A DNA stretch of 64,000 nucleotides, taken from Sphingomonas sp. PP-CE-1A-559. Its GTDB lineage: Bacteria; Pseudomonadota; Alphaproteobacteria; Sphingomonadales; Sphingomonadaceae. The translations under genes and the position numbers were made by a program. The notes under the pieces were generated by a model. That model saw only the letters and a list, made by a program, of their open reading frames with translations, was not told the origin of the DNA and did no database searches. This document shows, one piece after another, positions 46,856 to 55,767 of the stretch. Location of the stretch: the NCBI RefSeq assembly GCF_004340965.1, contig NZ_SLYA01000003.1:124001-188000 (forward strand), given 5' to 3'. Each line of letters opens with the position of its first letter. Position 1 is the stretch's first letter.

Positions 46856-48333
46856 CTCTCTTCCGTACCGGGTGCGCCGCACTCGCGCTGATCGCCGCGA
46901 CGCCGGCGCTGGCCCAAGCTCCGACCGACGCCGACCTCGCGGCGCTGGTCCGTGCGCAGGCCGCCGAGATCGCCGCGCTGAAGTCGCGGCTCGACCGGCT
47001 GGAGAACAATGCCGCCGTCGCGCAGGCGTCCGCGCCCGTGCCGCCCGTCCAAATCGCACCGCAGGCAGTCGCGCAGAACACCGAGCCGCGTCGCACGGTG
47101 CCGTTCGCGCCGCAGCTCGCCCCGCCCGGCCCGGCGGATCGCAGCGTCGCGCAGGCGGTCGCCGCGCGCGACAATCCGTCGGGCGTGACCACCGAGTGGG
47201 GCGCTGGCCTGCCCGTCTTCCACTCCGCGGACGGCGTCTACACGTTCAAGCCGCGCGGCCGCATCCTGACCGACGTCAGCTCCAGCTTCGGCTCGAAGTA
47301 CGATGGCCGCAACATCACCACGACCGGCATGCGCGCGCTGCGCCTCGGCCTCGAAGGCGGCGTCGGCACGCATTTCTTCTACCAGTTCGAGAGCGATTTC
47401 TCGGAGAACGAGGTCGACGTCGTCACCGCGTTTGTCGGCTGGCGCAACAAGATCAAGCCTGGCCTCGACTACGACGTCCGCGCCGGCCACCTGTTCAACG
47501 ATCGCGGCTTCGAAGGCTCGACCGGCTCGGATTCGACGCCGTTCCTCGAACGCACCACGGTCGCCACCGCGATCATCCCGCAGCGTGGTTTCTACGGCAT
47601 CGGCGTGATGCCGCGCATCTTCTGGAAGACCGGCCATGCCTCGGTAACGATCACCGGCGACCGGATCGACGGCACGCAGACGGTCGGCGACAGCCGCACG
47701 GTGCTCGGCCGCGCGCACTGGAACCCGATCAAGTCCGATACCGGCGTGCTGCACATCGGCGCGTGGGGCTTCGACGAATCGCTGTCGTCGGTGGCGGGGA
47801 CGCTGACGCGCAACACGGTGATCGGCGGTCGCTTCAACGGGGCGCTCCGCGTGTCGACCGGCCCGCTGATCGGCGGCACCGGCACGACCGGCTACGGCGT
47901 CGAACTCGGCGGCTATCGCGGGCCGTTGTGGGTGATGGGCGAAGCGGGCCGCCGCAACGCGCGGCTCGACGGCGGTCGTCCCGATTTCGTCAGCAAGGCG
48001 TGGAGCGTCTCGGGCGGTCTGTTCCTGACCGGCGACCTGCCGCCGTACAACCCGCGGCTCGGCAGCTTCGGCCAGCCCAAGGTGTTGAAGCCCACGTTCG
48101 ACGGCGGAGTCGGCGCGATCGAACTCACCGCGCGCTACGAAAGCCTCGATTTCGACAATCTGCTCACCGGCGGCGACGGCTGGGCAGCGACTGTAGGCGT
48201 CAACTGGTACCTCAACTCCTTCACCCGCTTCCAGGTGAACGCGATCCAGTGGAACACCGACAACCGCGCCGGCGACTATGTCGGCAACGACAGCGGTCAG
48301 ACCCTCAGCGCCCGCGTAGGTGTGACGTTCTGA
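46852..48333 (+). CDS. OprO/OprP-family outer-membrane porin
   Basis: A 493-residue protein. A signal peptide (about 1-21) is followed by a short coiled-coil segment (AEIAALKSRLDRLEN), a proline-rich linker, and a barrel domain rich in alternating strands, ending in GVTF with the terminal phenylalanine needed for outer-membrane insertion. It matches the phosphate-selective porin O/P family, although many sphingomonad members serve other anions. It overlaps the binding-protein gene by four bases and precedes a CitMHS symporter, suggesting citrate-type substrates. Confidence 0.9.
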   Translation: MTLFRTGCAALALIAATPALAQAPTDADLAALVRAQAAEIAALKSRLDRLENNAAVAQASAPVPPVQIAPQAVAQNTEPRRTVPFAPQLAPPGPADRSVAQAVAARDNPSGVTTEWGAGLPVFHSADGVYTFKPRGRILTDVSSSFGSKYDGRNITTTGMRALRLGLEGGVGTHFFYQFESDFSENEVDVVTAFVGWRNKIKPGLDYDVRAGHLFNDRGFEGSTGSDSTPFLERTTVATAIIPQRGFYGIGVMPRIFWKTGHASVTITGDRIDGTQTVGDSRTVLGRAHWNPIKSDTGVLHIGAWGFDESLSSVAGTLTRNTVIGGRFNGALRVSTGPLIGGTGTTGYGVELGGYRGPLWVMGEAGRRNARLDGGRPDFVSKAWSVSGGLFLTGDLPPYNPRLGSFGQPKVLKPTFDGGVGAIELTARYESLDFDNLLTGGDGWAATVGVNWYLNSFTRFQVNAIQWNTDNRAGDYVGNDSGQTLSARVGVTF

Positions 48334-48369
48334 TGCTGGCCAGCATACGAGGTGGCTCATCCCACCGTC

Positions 48370-48454
48370 CCGTCATCCTGACGAAAGTCAGGACCCAGAG
48401 CCACGCAGCACTGCACCCTGTAACCCTGGGTCCTGACTTTCGTCAGGATGACGG
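48370..48454. repeat. Dispersed inverted repeat, family A copy 3
   Basis: CCGTCATCCTGACGAAAGTC then AGGACCCAGAGCCACG at the left is mirrored at the right by GGGTCCTGACTTTCGTCAGG then ATGACGG. It shares near-identical outer arms with the copies at 5394 and 8620. It lies between the porin and symporter genes, so it may separate or differentially stabilise their transcripts. Confidence 0.92.
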
Positions 48455-48556
48455 AGTGGTTGTGACGGCCCCAGCGACGATTGCTGCGACGGTAATTGCG
48501 ATAGCTCCTGCGACCCCAACCACCCCCCTATTCACGCCCTTTCCTAGGACGATGCG

Positions 48557-49858
48557 ATGAACCTTGCCCTGCTCGGCTTCCTGATGGTCGCCACGTTCAT
48601 GACGTTGATCATGACCAAGAAGATGACGCCGCTGGTCGCGCTCATCGTGATCCCGTCGATCTTCGGCGTGTTCGCGGGCGAGGCCGCGGGTCTCGGCCCG
48701 ATGATGATCGACGGTATCAAGAACCTCGCGCCGACCGGCGTCATGCTGCTGTTCGCGATCCTGTTCTTCTCGACGATGACCGACACGGGACTCTTCGATC
48801 CGCTGGTCGGACGGCTGATCCGGATGGTCCACGGCGATCCGATGCGGATCCTGATCGGGACGGTCGTGCTGTGTGCGCTCGTCAGCCTCGATGGCGACGG
48901 TTCGACCACCTACATCATCACGATTGCCGCGCTGCTGCCGCTCTACAAGCGCTTCAACATGAACCGGTTGTACCTGGTCTGCCTGTTGATGACGACGAGC
49001 GGGATCATGAACCTGACGCCGTGGGGCGGGCCAACCGCGCGCGCCGCTAGTGCGCTGAAGCTCGATCCGGCGACGCTGTTCCTGCCGCTGATCCCCGGCA
49101 TGATCGCCGGCCTCGCCTTCCTGATCGGTCTCGCGGTGTATTTCGGCCGGAAAGAGCGCGTCCGGATGGGCGAAGCGGGGATCACGGCGGACACCGAGTT
49201 CACCGGCATGGCCGTCTCGCAATATCCCGAGGCACGCCGCCCGAAACTGATCTGGTTCAACGCGGCCCTCGTCATCACGCTGCTGACGTTGCTGGTGTGG
49301 GGCATTCTCCCGCTGTCCGTGCTGATGATGCTGGCGTTCGCGATCGCGATGATCGTCAATTATCCCGGCGTCGCCGACCAGAAGGAGCGCATTTCCGCGC
49401 ATGCCGGCAACGTGCTGGCGGTGGTGTCGCTGATCTTCGCGGCTGGCATCTTCACCGGCATCCTCGGCGGCACCGGCATGGTCGAGGCGATGAGCAAGGC
49501 GGTAGTCGGCGTGATCCCGCCTGCGCTCGGGCCGTACATGGCACCGATCACTGCGGTGCTGAGCATGCCGTTCACCTTCTTCATCTCGAACGACGCGTTC
49601 TATTTCGGGATGCTGCCGATCCTCGCCGAGGCCGGCGCGCATTACGGTGTCGCGCCCGAGGCGATCGCGCGCGCGTCGCTGATGGGCCAGCCGGTCCACC
49701 TGCTCAGCCCGCTGGTGCCGTCGACCTATCTGCTGGTCAGCCTGGTTGGGATCGACCTCGCCGATCACCAGCGCTTCACGCTCGTGCCCGCGATCGCCGT
49801 CTGCGTCGTGATGACGATCGTCGGCATGATCGCGCTCGCCTTCCCGTTCGTCGCCTGA
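48557..49858 (+). CDS. CitMHS-family citrate:cation symporter
   Basis: A 433-residue inner-membrane protein with about 11-12 helices. It carries CitMHS features: MTLIMTKKMTPLVALIVIP in helix 1-2, a SLDGDGSTTYIIT segment, GIMNLTPWGGPTARAA and PFTFFISNDAFYFGMLPI. CitMHS transporters import citrate, usually complexed with a divalent metal, with protons. With TctDE, the binding protein and the porin it forms a complete outer- to inner-membrane uptake route. The alpha/beta-hydrolase gene follows closely. Confidence 0.95.
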   Translation: MNLALLGFLMVATFMTLIMTKKMTPLVALIVIPSIFGVFAGEAAGLGPMMIDGIKNLAPTGVMLLFAILFFSTMTDTGLFDPLVGRLIRMVHGDPMRILIGTVVLCALVSLDGDGSTTYIITIAALLPLYKRFNMNRLYLVCLLMTTSGIMNLTPWGGPTARAASALKLDPATLFLPLIPGMIAGLAFLIGLAVYFGRKERVRMGEAGITADTEFTGMAVSQYPEARRPKLIWFNAALVITLLTLLVWGILPLSVLMMLAFAIAMIVNYPGVADQKERISAHAGNVLAVVSLIFAAGIFTGILGGTGMVEAMSKAVVGVIPPALGPYMAPITAVLSMPFTFFISNDAFYFGMLPILAEAGAHYGVAPEAIARASLMGQPVHLLSPLVPSTYLLVSLVGIDLADHQRFTLVPAIAVCVVMTIVGMIALAFPFVA

Positions 49859-49898
49859 GGTGAGCATCCCCGCAACCCGCCGCTACCGGAGATTTCGC

Positions 49899-50558
49899 AT
49901 GGTCCGACCGCGTACACCGTTGATGCTGCTCCCCGCGATGGGCTGCGACGGCCAGCTCTGGGCCCGCCAGATCGTCGATCTTGCGGGTATTGCACAGGTC
50001 GAGTTCGGCGACCTGTCGCAGGACGACACGCTGTCCGAACTGGCCGCGCGCGTGCTCGCCAGCGCACCGCCGCGGTTCGCGGTCGCCGGCGTCAGCCTCG
50101 GCGGCTACGTCGCGATGGAGATGGTGCGGCAAGCCCCCGACCGGATCGAGCGGATCGCATTGTTCGGCACGCGCGCCTCAATGGAAGTGCGCCCGCGCAC
50201 CGTCGTCGGCCAGGGCCTGCTCGCCACCGCGCCGCACGCCGACCCGCGCCTGACAGCGATCGTCGCCGGCCCCGCGCAGGCGATGGCGGAGCGCGTCGGC
50301 CAGACCGTCTTCGAACGCCAGCAACGCGCGCTGCTCGCACGCCCCGACATTAGCGAGGCGATCGCCGCGATCCACGTCCCGACACTGGTGGCGGTCGGCG
50401 ACCGCGACCTGATCTGCACCCCCGAAGACGCACGCGCGCTGAGTGCCCGGATCGAGGGTTCGCGGTTTCACATGCTGCGCTCCTGCGGTCACCTCGCACC
50501 GATGGAGCGTCCCGGCGAAGTCACCGCGCTGCTCCGTCAGTGGCTCAAGACCGGCTGA
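49899..50558 (+). CDS. Alpha/beta-fold hydrolase
   Basis: A 219-residue protein with the alpha/beta-hydrolase core: the oxyanion start LMLLPAMGCDGQLW, nucleophile Ser in AGVSLGGYVA, Asp in AVGDRDLICTPE and His in RSCGHLAPMERP. The substrate is unknown. A GGAG site about 10 bases before the ATG at 49899 supports this start; a GTG at 49860 is a longer alternative. It is 40 bases downstream of the symporter on the same strand and could be cotranscribed. Confidence 0.88.
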   Translation: MVRPRTPLMLLPAMGCDGQLWARQIVDLAGIAQVEFGDLSQDDTLSELAARVLASAPPRFAVAGVSLGGYVAMEMVRQAPDRIERIALFGTRASMEVRPRTVVGQGLLATAPHADPRLTAIVAGPAQAMAERVGQTVFERQQRALLARPDISEAIAAIHVPTLVAVGDRDLICTPEDARALSARIEGSRFHMLRSCGHLAPMERPGEVTALLRQWLKTG

Positions 50559-50810
50559 TCGATTAGGAGGGCCCTCTGCCAGGACCGTGCAGGCGCTGTT
50601 CGTTCAACGGTCGGCACGGACCCTGCCCTTCGATGAGGATGCATCGTGACCTCAACCGACGACCGGCGTCCCGTATCGGCACCCCTGTGGTCGATCGGGC
50701 TCATGCCCGCCATCGTCCCGCGCTCACGACAGGCGTTTCCCAGCTAGGCGCCTGCCTCTGCCGGGGAGCTGTGAAACGGTCGGCTCCTGTGTAACTCCGG
50801 GGAATGGAAG

Positions 50811-51848
50811 CTACTCGATCACCCAGGCCTCGCCGGCTACGGGCGTGCGAAAGCGGTTGATCGGGATGTGTTCGCGTAGCAGCGCCGCGCGGAGGTGCTC
50901 GGGCGGTTCGTTGATACCCTCTGACGTCAGCTCGAACGTGCCCCAGTGGACGCCGATCGCATAGGCCGCGCCGAGTTGTTCGAACGCGGTCACCGCCTGG
51001 TCCGGGCCGATGTGGTTATCGGTTTCGTGGCCCGCGAAATGATAGGCGCCGATCGGCAGGATCGCGAGGCGGACCGGACCGGCGGCGCGCGCTTCGGCTG
51101 CCCAGCGCATGTCGCCCGGCCCGGTGTCGCCCGCGAAATACAGGTTCCCACCCGGCAGCGTTACCGTGAAGCCCGCCCAGAGCGTCTTGTCGCGATCGCC
51201 GGGATCGTATTCGCTCCAGTGATGCGCGCGGTCGACGATCACGTCGATGCCGGGACGCAACGTCACGCGCCCGCCCCAGTCGCGTGCGATCGCATGGACG
51301 CCGCTACGCGCGAGGATCTGGTCGTTGCCGAGACCGGTCACGATCAGCGACTTGTCGCGGTGCCAGAGCCGGCGCATCGCAATCATGTCGAGGTGGTCGC
51401 GGTGGTCGTGGCTGAGCAGGATCAGGTCGATCTTCGGCAGATCCGCGAGACGCACGCCCGGTTCGCGGACTCGCTTCACGCCGACGAACTGGACCGGGGA
51501 CGAGCGTTCGAGCCACATTGGATCGGTGAGGATGTTGAGCCCCTGGGTCTGCACCAGCACGGTCGAATGGCCGATCCAGGTGACGCGCATCGTCTGGCCC
51601 TCGACGCGGGCCGGGGGCCGCGTAGGGGTGACGGGGACGTCGGGCCAGGTTCGGTAGGGCGGCTTTACGAGATTGCGAAGCAGCGCGACGGGGCCCTGCT
51701 TCTGCTCGCCGGTGCTGCCCTGCACGCCGTCGGGGTTGAAGAAGCGTTCGCCGTCGAAGTGATTGCTCAGCGGAAAGGTCTTTGTCGACGGCGTTGCGCA
51801 GCCGGTGAGAAGCGTGAGTGCGAGCAGTATCGAGCGAGGGCGGATCAT
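50811..51848 (-). CDS. Metallo-beta-lactamase fold lipoprotein
   Basis: A 345-residue protein. A lipoprotein signal with lipobox LLTGC places the lipidated Cys at about residue 17. The MBL-fold metal motif SHDHRDHLD, GDTGPGD and HWGTF are all present, so a binuclear metal site is intact. It resembles the NAPE-PLD/UlaG-like group of MBL hydrolases (MRVTWIGHSTVLVQ), possibly a phospholipase or lactonase on the periplasmic side. It converges with the alpha/beta-hydrolase gene. Confidence 0.9.
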   Translation of the reverse strand: MIRPRSILLALTLLTGCATPSTKTFPLSNHFDGERFFNPDGVQGSTGEQKQGPVALLRNLVKPPYRTWPDVPVTPTRPPARVEGQTMRVTWIGHSTVLVQTQGLNILTDPMWLERSSPVQFVGVKRVREPGVRLADLPKIDLILLSHDHRDHLDMIAMRRLWHRDKSLIVTGLGNDQILARSGVHAIARDWGGRVTLRPGIDVIVDRAHHWSEYDPGDRDKTLWAGFTVTLPGGNLYFAGDTGPGDMRWAAEARAAGPVRLAILPIGAYHFAGHETDNHIGPDQAVTAFEQLGAAYAIGVHWGTFELTSEGINEPPEHLRAALLREHIPINRFRTPVAGEAWVIE

Positions 51849-51916
51849 GGCGCGCTGACGACTATGTCACGCGATCATCAGCGTCCAGTCACGCGCGGAG
51901 GGCCATAGCGACTAAC

Positions 51917-52492
51917 ATGGATGATGATTTCGAAGTGCGCGGGTTGCATGAGCAACTGTCGGAGGAACGCGCAGCAAAGGGCGAGGCGTTCGACCAGCGG
52001 ATCGCATTGTTCACCGCGATCCTGGCGACGCTGGCGGCGGTGACCAGTTTCCTCGGCGGGCATACGCAGAACGAGGCGCTGCTCCACAAGAACGAGGCGG
52101 TGCTGATCAAGGCGCAGGCGTCGGATGCGTGGGGCTATTACCAGGCGGAGGATTTGAAGCGGCATATCGCGCAGATGGAGGTCGACCTCGCGCCGCCTGG
52201 GTTTGGTGCGACCCAGATGGCGACGCACCGGGCGGATATCGCGCGGTACAAGGCGCGGGGGACGGCGTTGAAGCGGGAGGCGGAGACGCTCGATCGGCGC
52301 TCGGCGGCGGCGGATGGGGAGTCGGACGAGGCGTTGCGGCCGCATACGAAGCTGGCGTTGGCGGTGACAGCGATCCAGGTGGCGATCGCGTTGGCGTCGA
52401 TTACCGCGCTGACCGGGCGGCGGTGGTTGCTGTGGGTGGCGGGGGCTGCTGCGCTGGTGGGGGCGTTGTTGGCGGGGATGGCTTGGTTCTGA
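51917..52492 (+). CDS. DUF4337 family membrane protein
   Basis: A 191-residue protein with the DUF4337 architecture: an acidic amphipathic N-terminus, one helix (IALFTAILATLAAVTSFLGG), a cytoplasmic or periplasmic helical middle (NEALLHKNEAVLIKAQASDAWGYYQAEDLK at about residues 52-81), and two C-terminal helices. The function is unknown. The ATG at 51917 gives the conserved start. It is divergent from the MBL lipoprotein gene. Confidence 0.85.
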   Translation: MDDDFEVRGLHEQLSEERAAKGEAFDQRIALFTAILATLAAVTSFLGGHTQNEALLHKNEAVLIKAQASDAWGYYQAEDLKRHIAQMEVDLAPPGFGATQMATHRADIARYKARGTALKREAETLDRRSAAADGESDEALRPHTKLALAVTAIQVAIALASITALTGRRWLLWVAGAAALVGALLAGMAWF

Positions 52493-52496
52493 ACTG

Positions 52497-52619
52497 ATCC
52501 TCCCCCGCCAGGGGGAGGTGTCGCCGAAGGTGACGGAGGGGGAGGATATGGAACCTTGGTCACCCATTCCCCCCCTTCGTCTGGCAAGCGCCAGCCACCT
52601 CCCCCTGGCGGGGGAGGAT
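52497..52619. repeat. Dispersed inverted repeat, family E copy 1
   Basis: The left arm CCTCCCCCGCCAGGGGGAGG and the right arm CCTCCCCCTGGCGGGGGAGG are reverse complements, and each is nearly self-complementary. The middle carries GTGACGGAGGGGGAGG. It lies between the convergent DUF4337 and AguB-like genes. A second copy is at 59895-60024. Confidence 0.9.
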
Positions 52620-52626
52620 TGAGAGG

Positions 52627-53487
<861 letters not shown>

Positions 53488-53664
53488 GGCGGCGCATATA
53501 ATGGCGGGTGCAGGGAAGTGCGAGCCTTTCGCTTTGCCGTTCCCTTGCGGAGGCGGGGGTTCAGGGTCTCGGGCGGTATCGTGTGTGATCCTGGGCCCTC
53601 GCCTTCGCGGGGGAACTAGGAGCTGCGATTGACACTGCCCTGCCCTGTCCGACATGCGGCGGGG

Positions 53665-54363
53665 ATGATCGATCACACGCTCCCGCCAAGCTGGCAGTCG
53701 CTCGCTGCCGAGTTCGAGGCGCCGTATATGCGGGCGCTCGATGCGTTTCTGGAGGGCGAACGGGCGGCGGGGGCGCGGATCTTCCCGGAGGATGCGGACC
53801 GGTTTCGGGCGCTGGAGCTGACGCCGCTCGATCAGGTGCGGGTCGTGATCCTGGGGCAGGATCCGTACCACGGTGAAGGGCAGGCGCATGGGCTGAGCTT
53901 CTCGGTGCGGAAGGGCGTGCGGACGCCGCCTAGCTTGGTGAATATCTACAAGGAGCTGGAGGCGGATCTCGGGATCCCGCGGGCACGCCATGGCATGCTG
54001 GATCATTGGGCCGCACAAGGCGTGCTGTTGCTCAACGCGGTGCTGAGCGTGCGGATGGGTGAGGCTGCGTCGCACCAGAAGCGCGGGTGGGAGCGGTTTA
54101 CCGACGCCGTCATCGCGGCGGTGAACGCGCAGGACAAACCGGTCGTGTTCCTGCTGTGGGGGGCGTATGCGCAGAAGAAGGCGGCGTTCGTCGACGATGT
54201 GAGCAAGGGCGGGCGGCATCTGGTGATCCAGTCGGCGCACCCGTCGCCGCTGGCGGCACGGACCGGGTTCTTCGGATCGCGGCCGTTCAGCCGGGCCAAC
54301 GCCTTTCTCGAAACCCATGGGCGCGCGCCGATCGACTGGGCGCTGCCGGAGACCGACCAATGA
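53665..54363 (+). CDS. ung: Uracil-DNA glycosylase (family 1)
   Basis: A 232-residue UDG that removes uracil from DNA in base-excision repair. The catalytic water-activating motif [18 protein letters not shown] and the HPSPLAA minor-groove loop are intact, with [10 protein letters not shown] between them. The ATG at 53665 gives the usual start near LPPSW. A TTG at 53629 has a good AGGAG site and would add 12 residues. The stop overlaps the start of the PhnA-like gene. Confidence 0.96.
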   Translation: MIDHTLPPSWQSLAAEFEAPYMRALDAFLEGERAAGARIFPEDADRFRALELTPLDQVRVVILGQDPYHGEGQAHGLSFSVRKGVRTPPSLVNIYKELEADLGIPRARHGMLDHWAAQGVLLLNAVLSVRMGEAASHQKRGWERFTDAVIAAVNAQDKPVVFLLWGAYAQKKAAFVDDVSKGGRHLVIQSAHPSPLAARTGFFGSRPFSRANAFLETHGRAPIDWALPETDQ

Positions 54364-54659
54364 GCGACGAATATGTCTATGACGAAGCGACCGGCGAGTG
54401 GGTTGCGGGCGGTGCGGCGACGGCTGAGACGGCGGATAACGGTGCGGTCGTGGTGCGGGATTCGGTCGGCAACGTGCTGGCGGATGGCGACCAGGTGACG
54501 CTGATCAAGGATCTTACCGTGAAGGGCGCGGGGCAGACGCTGAAGCGCGGGACGGTGATCAAGTCGATCCGGCTGACTGGTGACGCACAGGAGATCGACT
54601 GCCGGTACGAGGGGATCAAGGGGCTAGTGCTGCGCGCGGAGTTCGTTCGGAAGCGGTAG
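54360..54659 (+). CDS. PhnA/YjdM-domain protein lacking the zinc ribbon
   Basis: A 99-residue protein whose C-terminal 70 residues match the PhnA (YjdM) domain: [40 protein letters not shown] and [18 protein letters not shown]. The four-cysteine zinc ribbon of full-length E. coli YjdM is absent; only a [11 protein letters not shown] remnant remains. A phosphonate role is not implied. The start overlaps the ung stop, so translation is probably coupled. Confidence 0.88.
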   Translation: MSDEYVYDEATGEWVAGGAATAETADNGAVVVRDSVGNVLADGDQVTLIKDLTVKGAGQTLKRGTVIKSIRLTGDAQEIDCRYEGIKGLVLRAEFVRKR

Positions 54660-54706
54660 GGCTTCGAAGCCGCGTTCGAGGGGCGGCGCCAAAGGTCACG
54701 ATAAAG

Positions 54707-55564
54707 TTACGCTCGGAAACGGCGCCGGCCAGGACCTTCATGGTCATCCTCACCCTCCTGGGCGCGGCCCCTCTCGGGATATTTGGGCGGGATCGTCGCC
54801 TTCGCGGCGGCGAGCTGCGCCTCGAACGTCTGGACGGACGGTGCGGAACCGGTTGACGCGGGACGGCGCTGGGCAATGGGTTCGGCGCGGATATCGGCGA
54901 CTGCGAGCGCCATAACCAGCGCCTCGGGGGCCATCAGGCGGTGCGGTTCGGCGGGCATCGGCGGTGCAAGCGCGGCGAGCGTGGCCTCGACCGGCAACAC
55001 CGGGATGGGCGCCGGCGCAGGCGACTGGCCGGGGGTGCGATAGCGATCGGGTTGGTGCGCCCGCAGGAGGAACATCAGCAGGCGATCGTTGAACCGGACG
55101 CGCTGGCCGACGCGGTTGCCGTCGCGATCGAACACCGGCTCGGGCGATCCGTTGATCGCGCGGTCGAAGGCGAGATCGACCAGCCGCAGCGACGCGGTCT
55201 GCACCGCCGCATCCCACGCCGCTGCGAACGCCCCGCCATCGGCCGCGCGGCGCAGGCGGTAGCAAGAGGTCGCCGACATGTTCACCTCGCGCGCGGCCTG
55301 CGTGACCGAGCCGGTATCCGCCAGCACGCCGATGAACGCCTGCTGCGTCGCGACCGTCCAGCCATCGTGCCGCACCTTCCGCCGGACCGGCACCCAGTCG
55401 TATTCGGTAAGGTCGAAGTCCTCGACCGTCGGGAGATGCTCGGCCTCGATGATGGTCATCGCGGTGGTCGGTGCGGTTGGCTCGGGAGCGGCCGGTTCGA
55501 GAGCGGGGGCGATGTCGGGCATGACATCGCGGCGAGAGCGCGTGCGCGTTGGTTTTGTTTGCAT
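54707..55564 (-). CDS. Helix-turn-helix protein of unknown role
   Basis: A 285-residue protein. A disordered, proline-rich N-terminus (about 1-50) precedes a helix-turn-helix-like domain (TVATQQAFIGVLADTGSVTQAAREVNMSATSCYRLR, about residues 70-105). A conserved helical part follows with DLAFDRAINGSPEPVFDRDG and RFNDRLLMFLLRAHQPDRYR. This layout recurs in sphingomonad chromosomes and resembles phage terminase small subunits, but no phage genes are near. The C-terminal 60 residues look unstructured. The start could also be the ATG at 55522. Confidence 0.65.
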   Translation of the reverse strand: MQTKPTRTRSRRDVMPDIAPALEPAAPEPTAPTTAMTIIEAEHLPTVEDFDLTEYDWVPVRRKVRHDGWTVATQQAFIGVLADTGSVTQAAREVNMSATSCYRLRRAADGGAFAAAWDAAVQTASLRLVDLAFDRAINGSPEPVFDRDGNRVGQRVRFNDRLLMFLLRAHQPDRYRTPGQSPAPAPIPVLPVEATLAALAPPMPAEPHRLMAPEALVMALAVADIRAEPIAQRRPASTGSAPSVQTFEAQLAAAKATIPPKYPERGRAQEGEDDHEGPGRRRFRA

Positions 55565-55707
55565 GCGCGAAACGGATCAGGGCGAAGGCGTGTAGGACAG
55601 CGATATTGTTACGTGTTGGACTTTTCGCGCGGCAAGTGTGGCGCTGGGGCATCCACCTTGGAAGGCATCCTTGAACCACTTTGCACGGATGTATAAAGCG
55701 ACGGCAG

Positions 55708-55741
55708 CACTTTTCACGAAACACGGTTTTCGTTGAAAGTG
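55708..55741. promoter_or_regulatory. Inverted repeat upstream of the Fic gene (candidate operator)
   Basis: CACTTTTCACGAAA (55708-55721) is mirrored by TTTCGTTGAAAGTG (55728-55741) with two mismatches. It lies 26 bases before the Fic start codon in an otherwise AT-richer spacer. It could bind the Fic protein's own C-terminal winged helix or another regulator. This is inferred. Confidence 0.45.
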
Positions 55742-55767
55742 GCCGTTGCACTTTGTAGATCCGTTGC

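Noticed and set aside
54707..55564. Prophage remnant around the terminase-like helix-turn-helix protein
   Set aside because: No integrase, portal, capsid or attachment-site features are nearby, and the neighbours are housekeeping genes.
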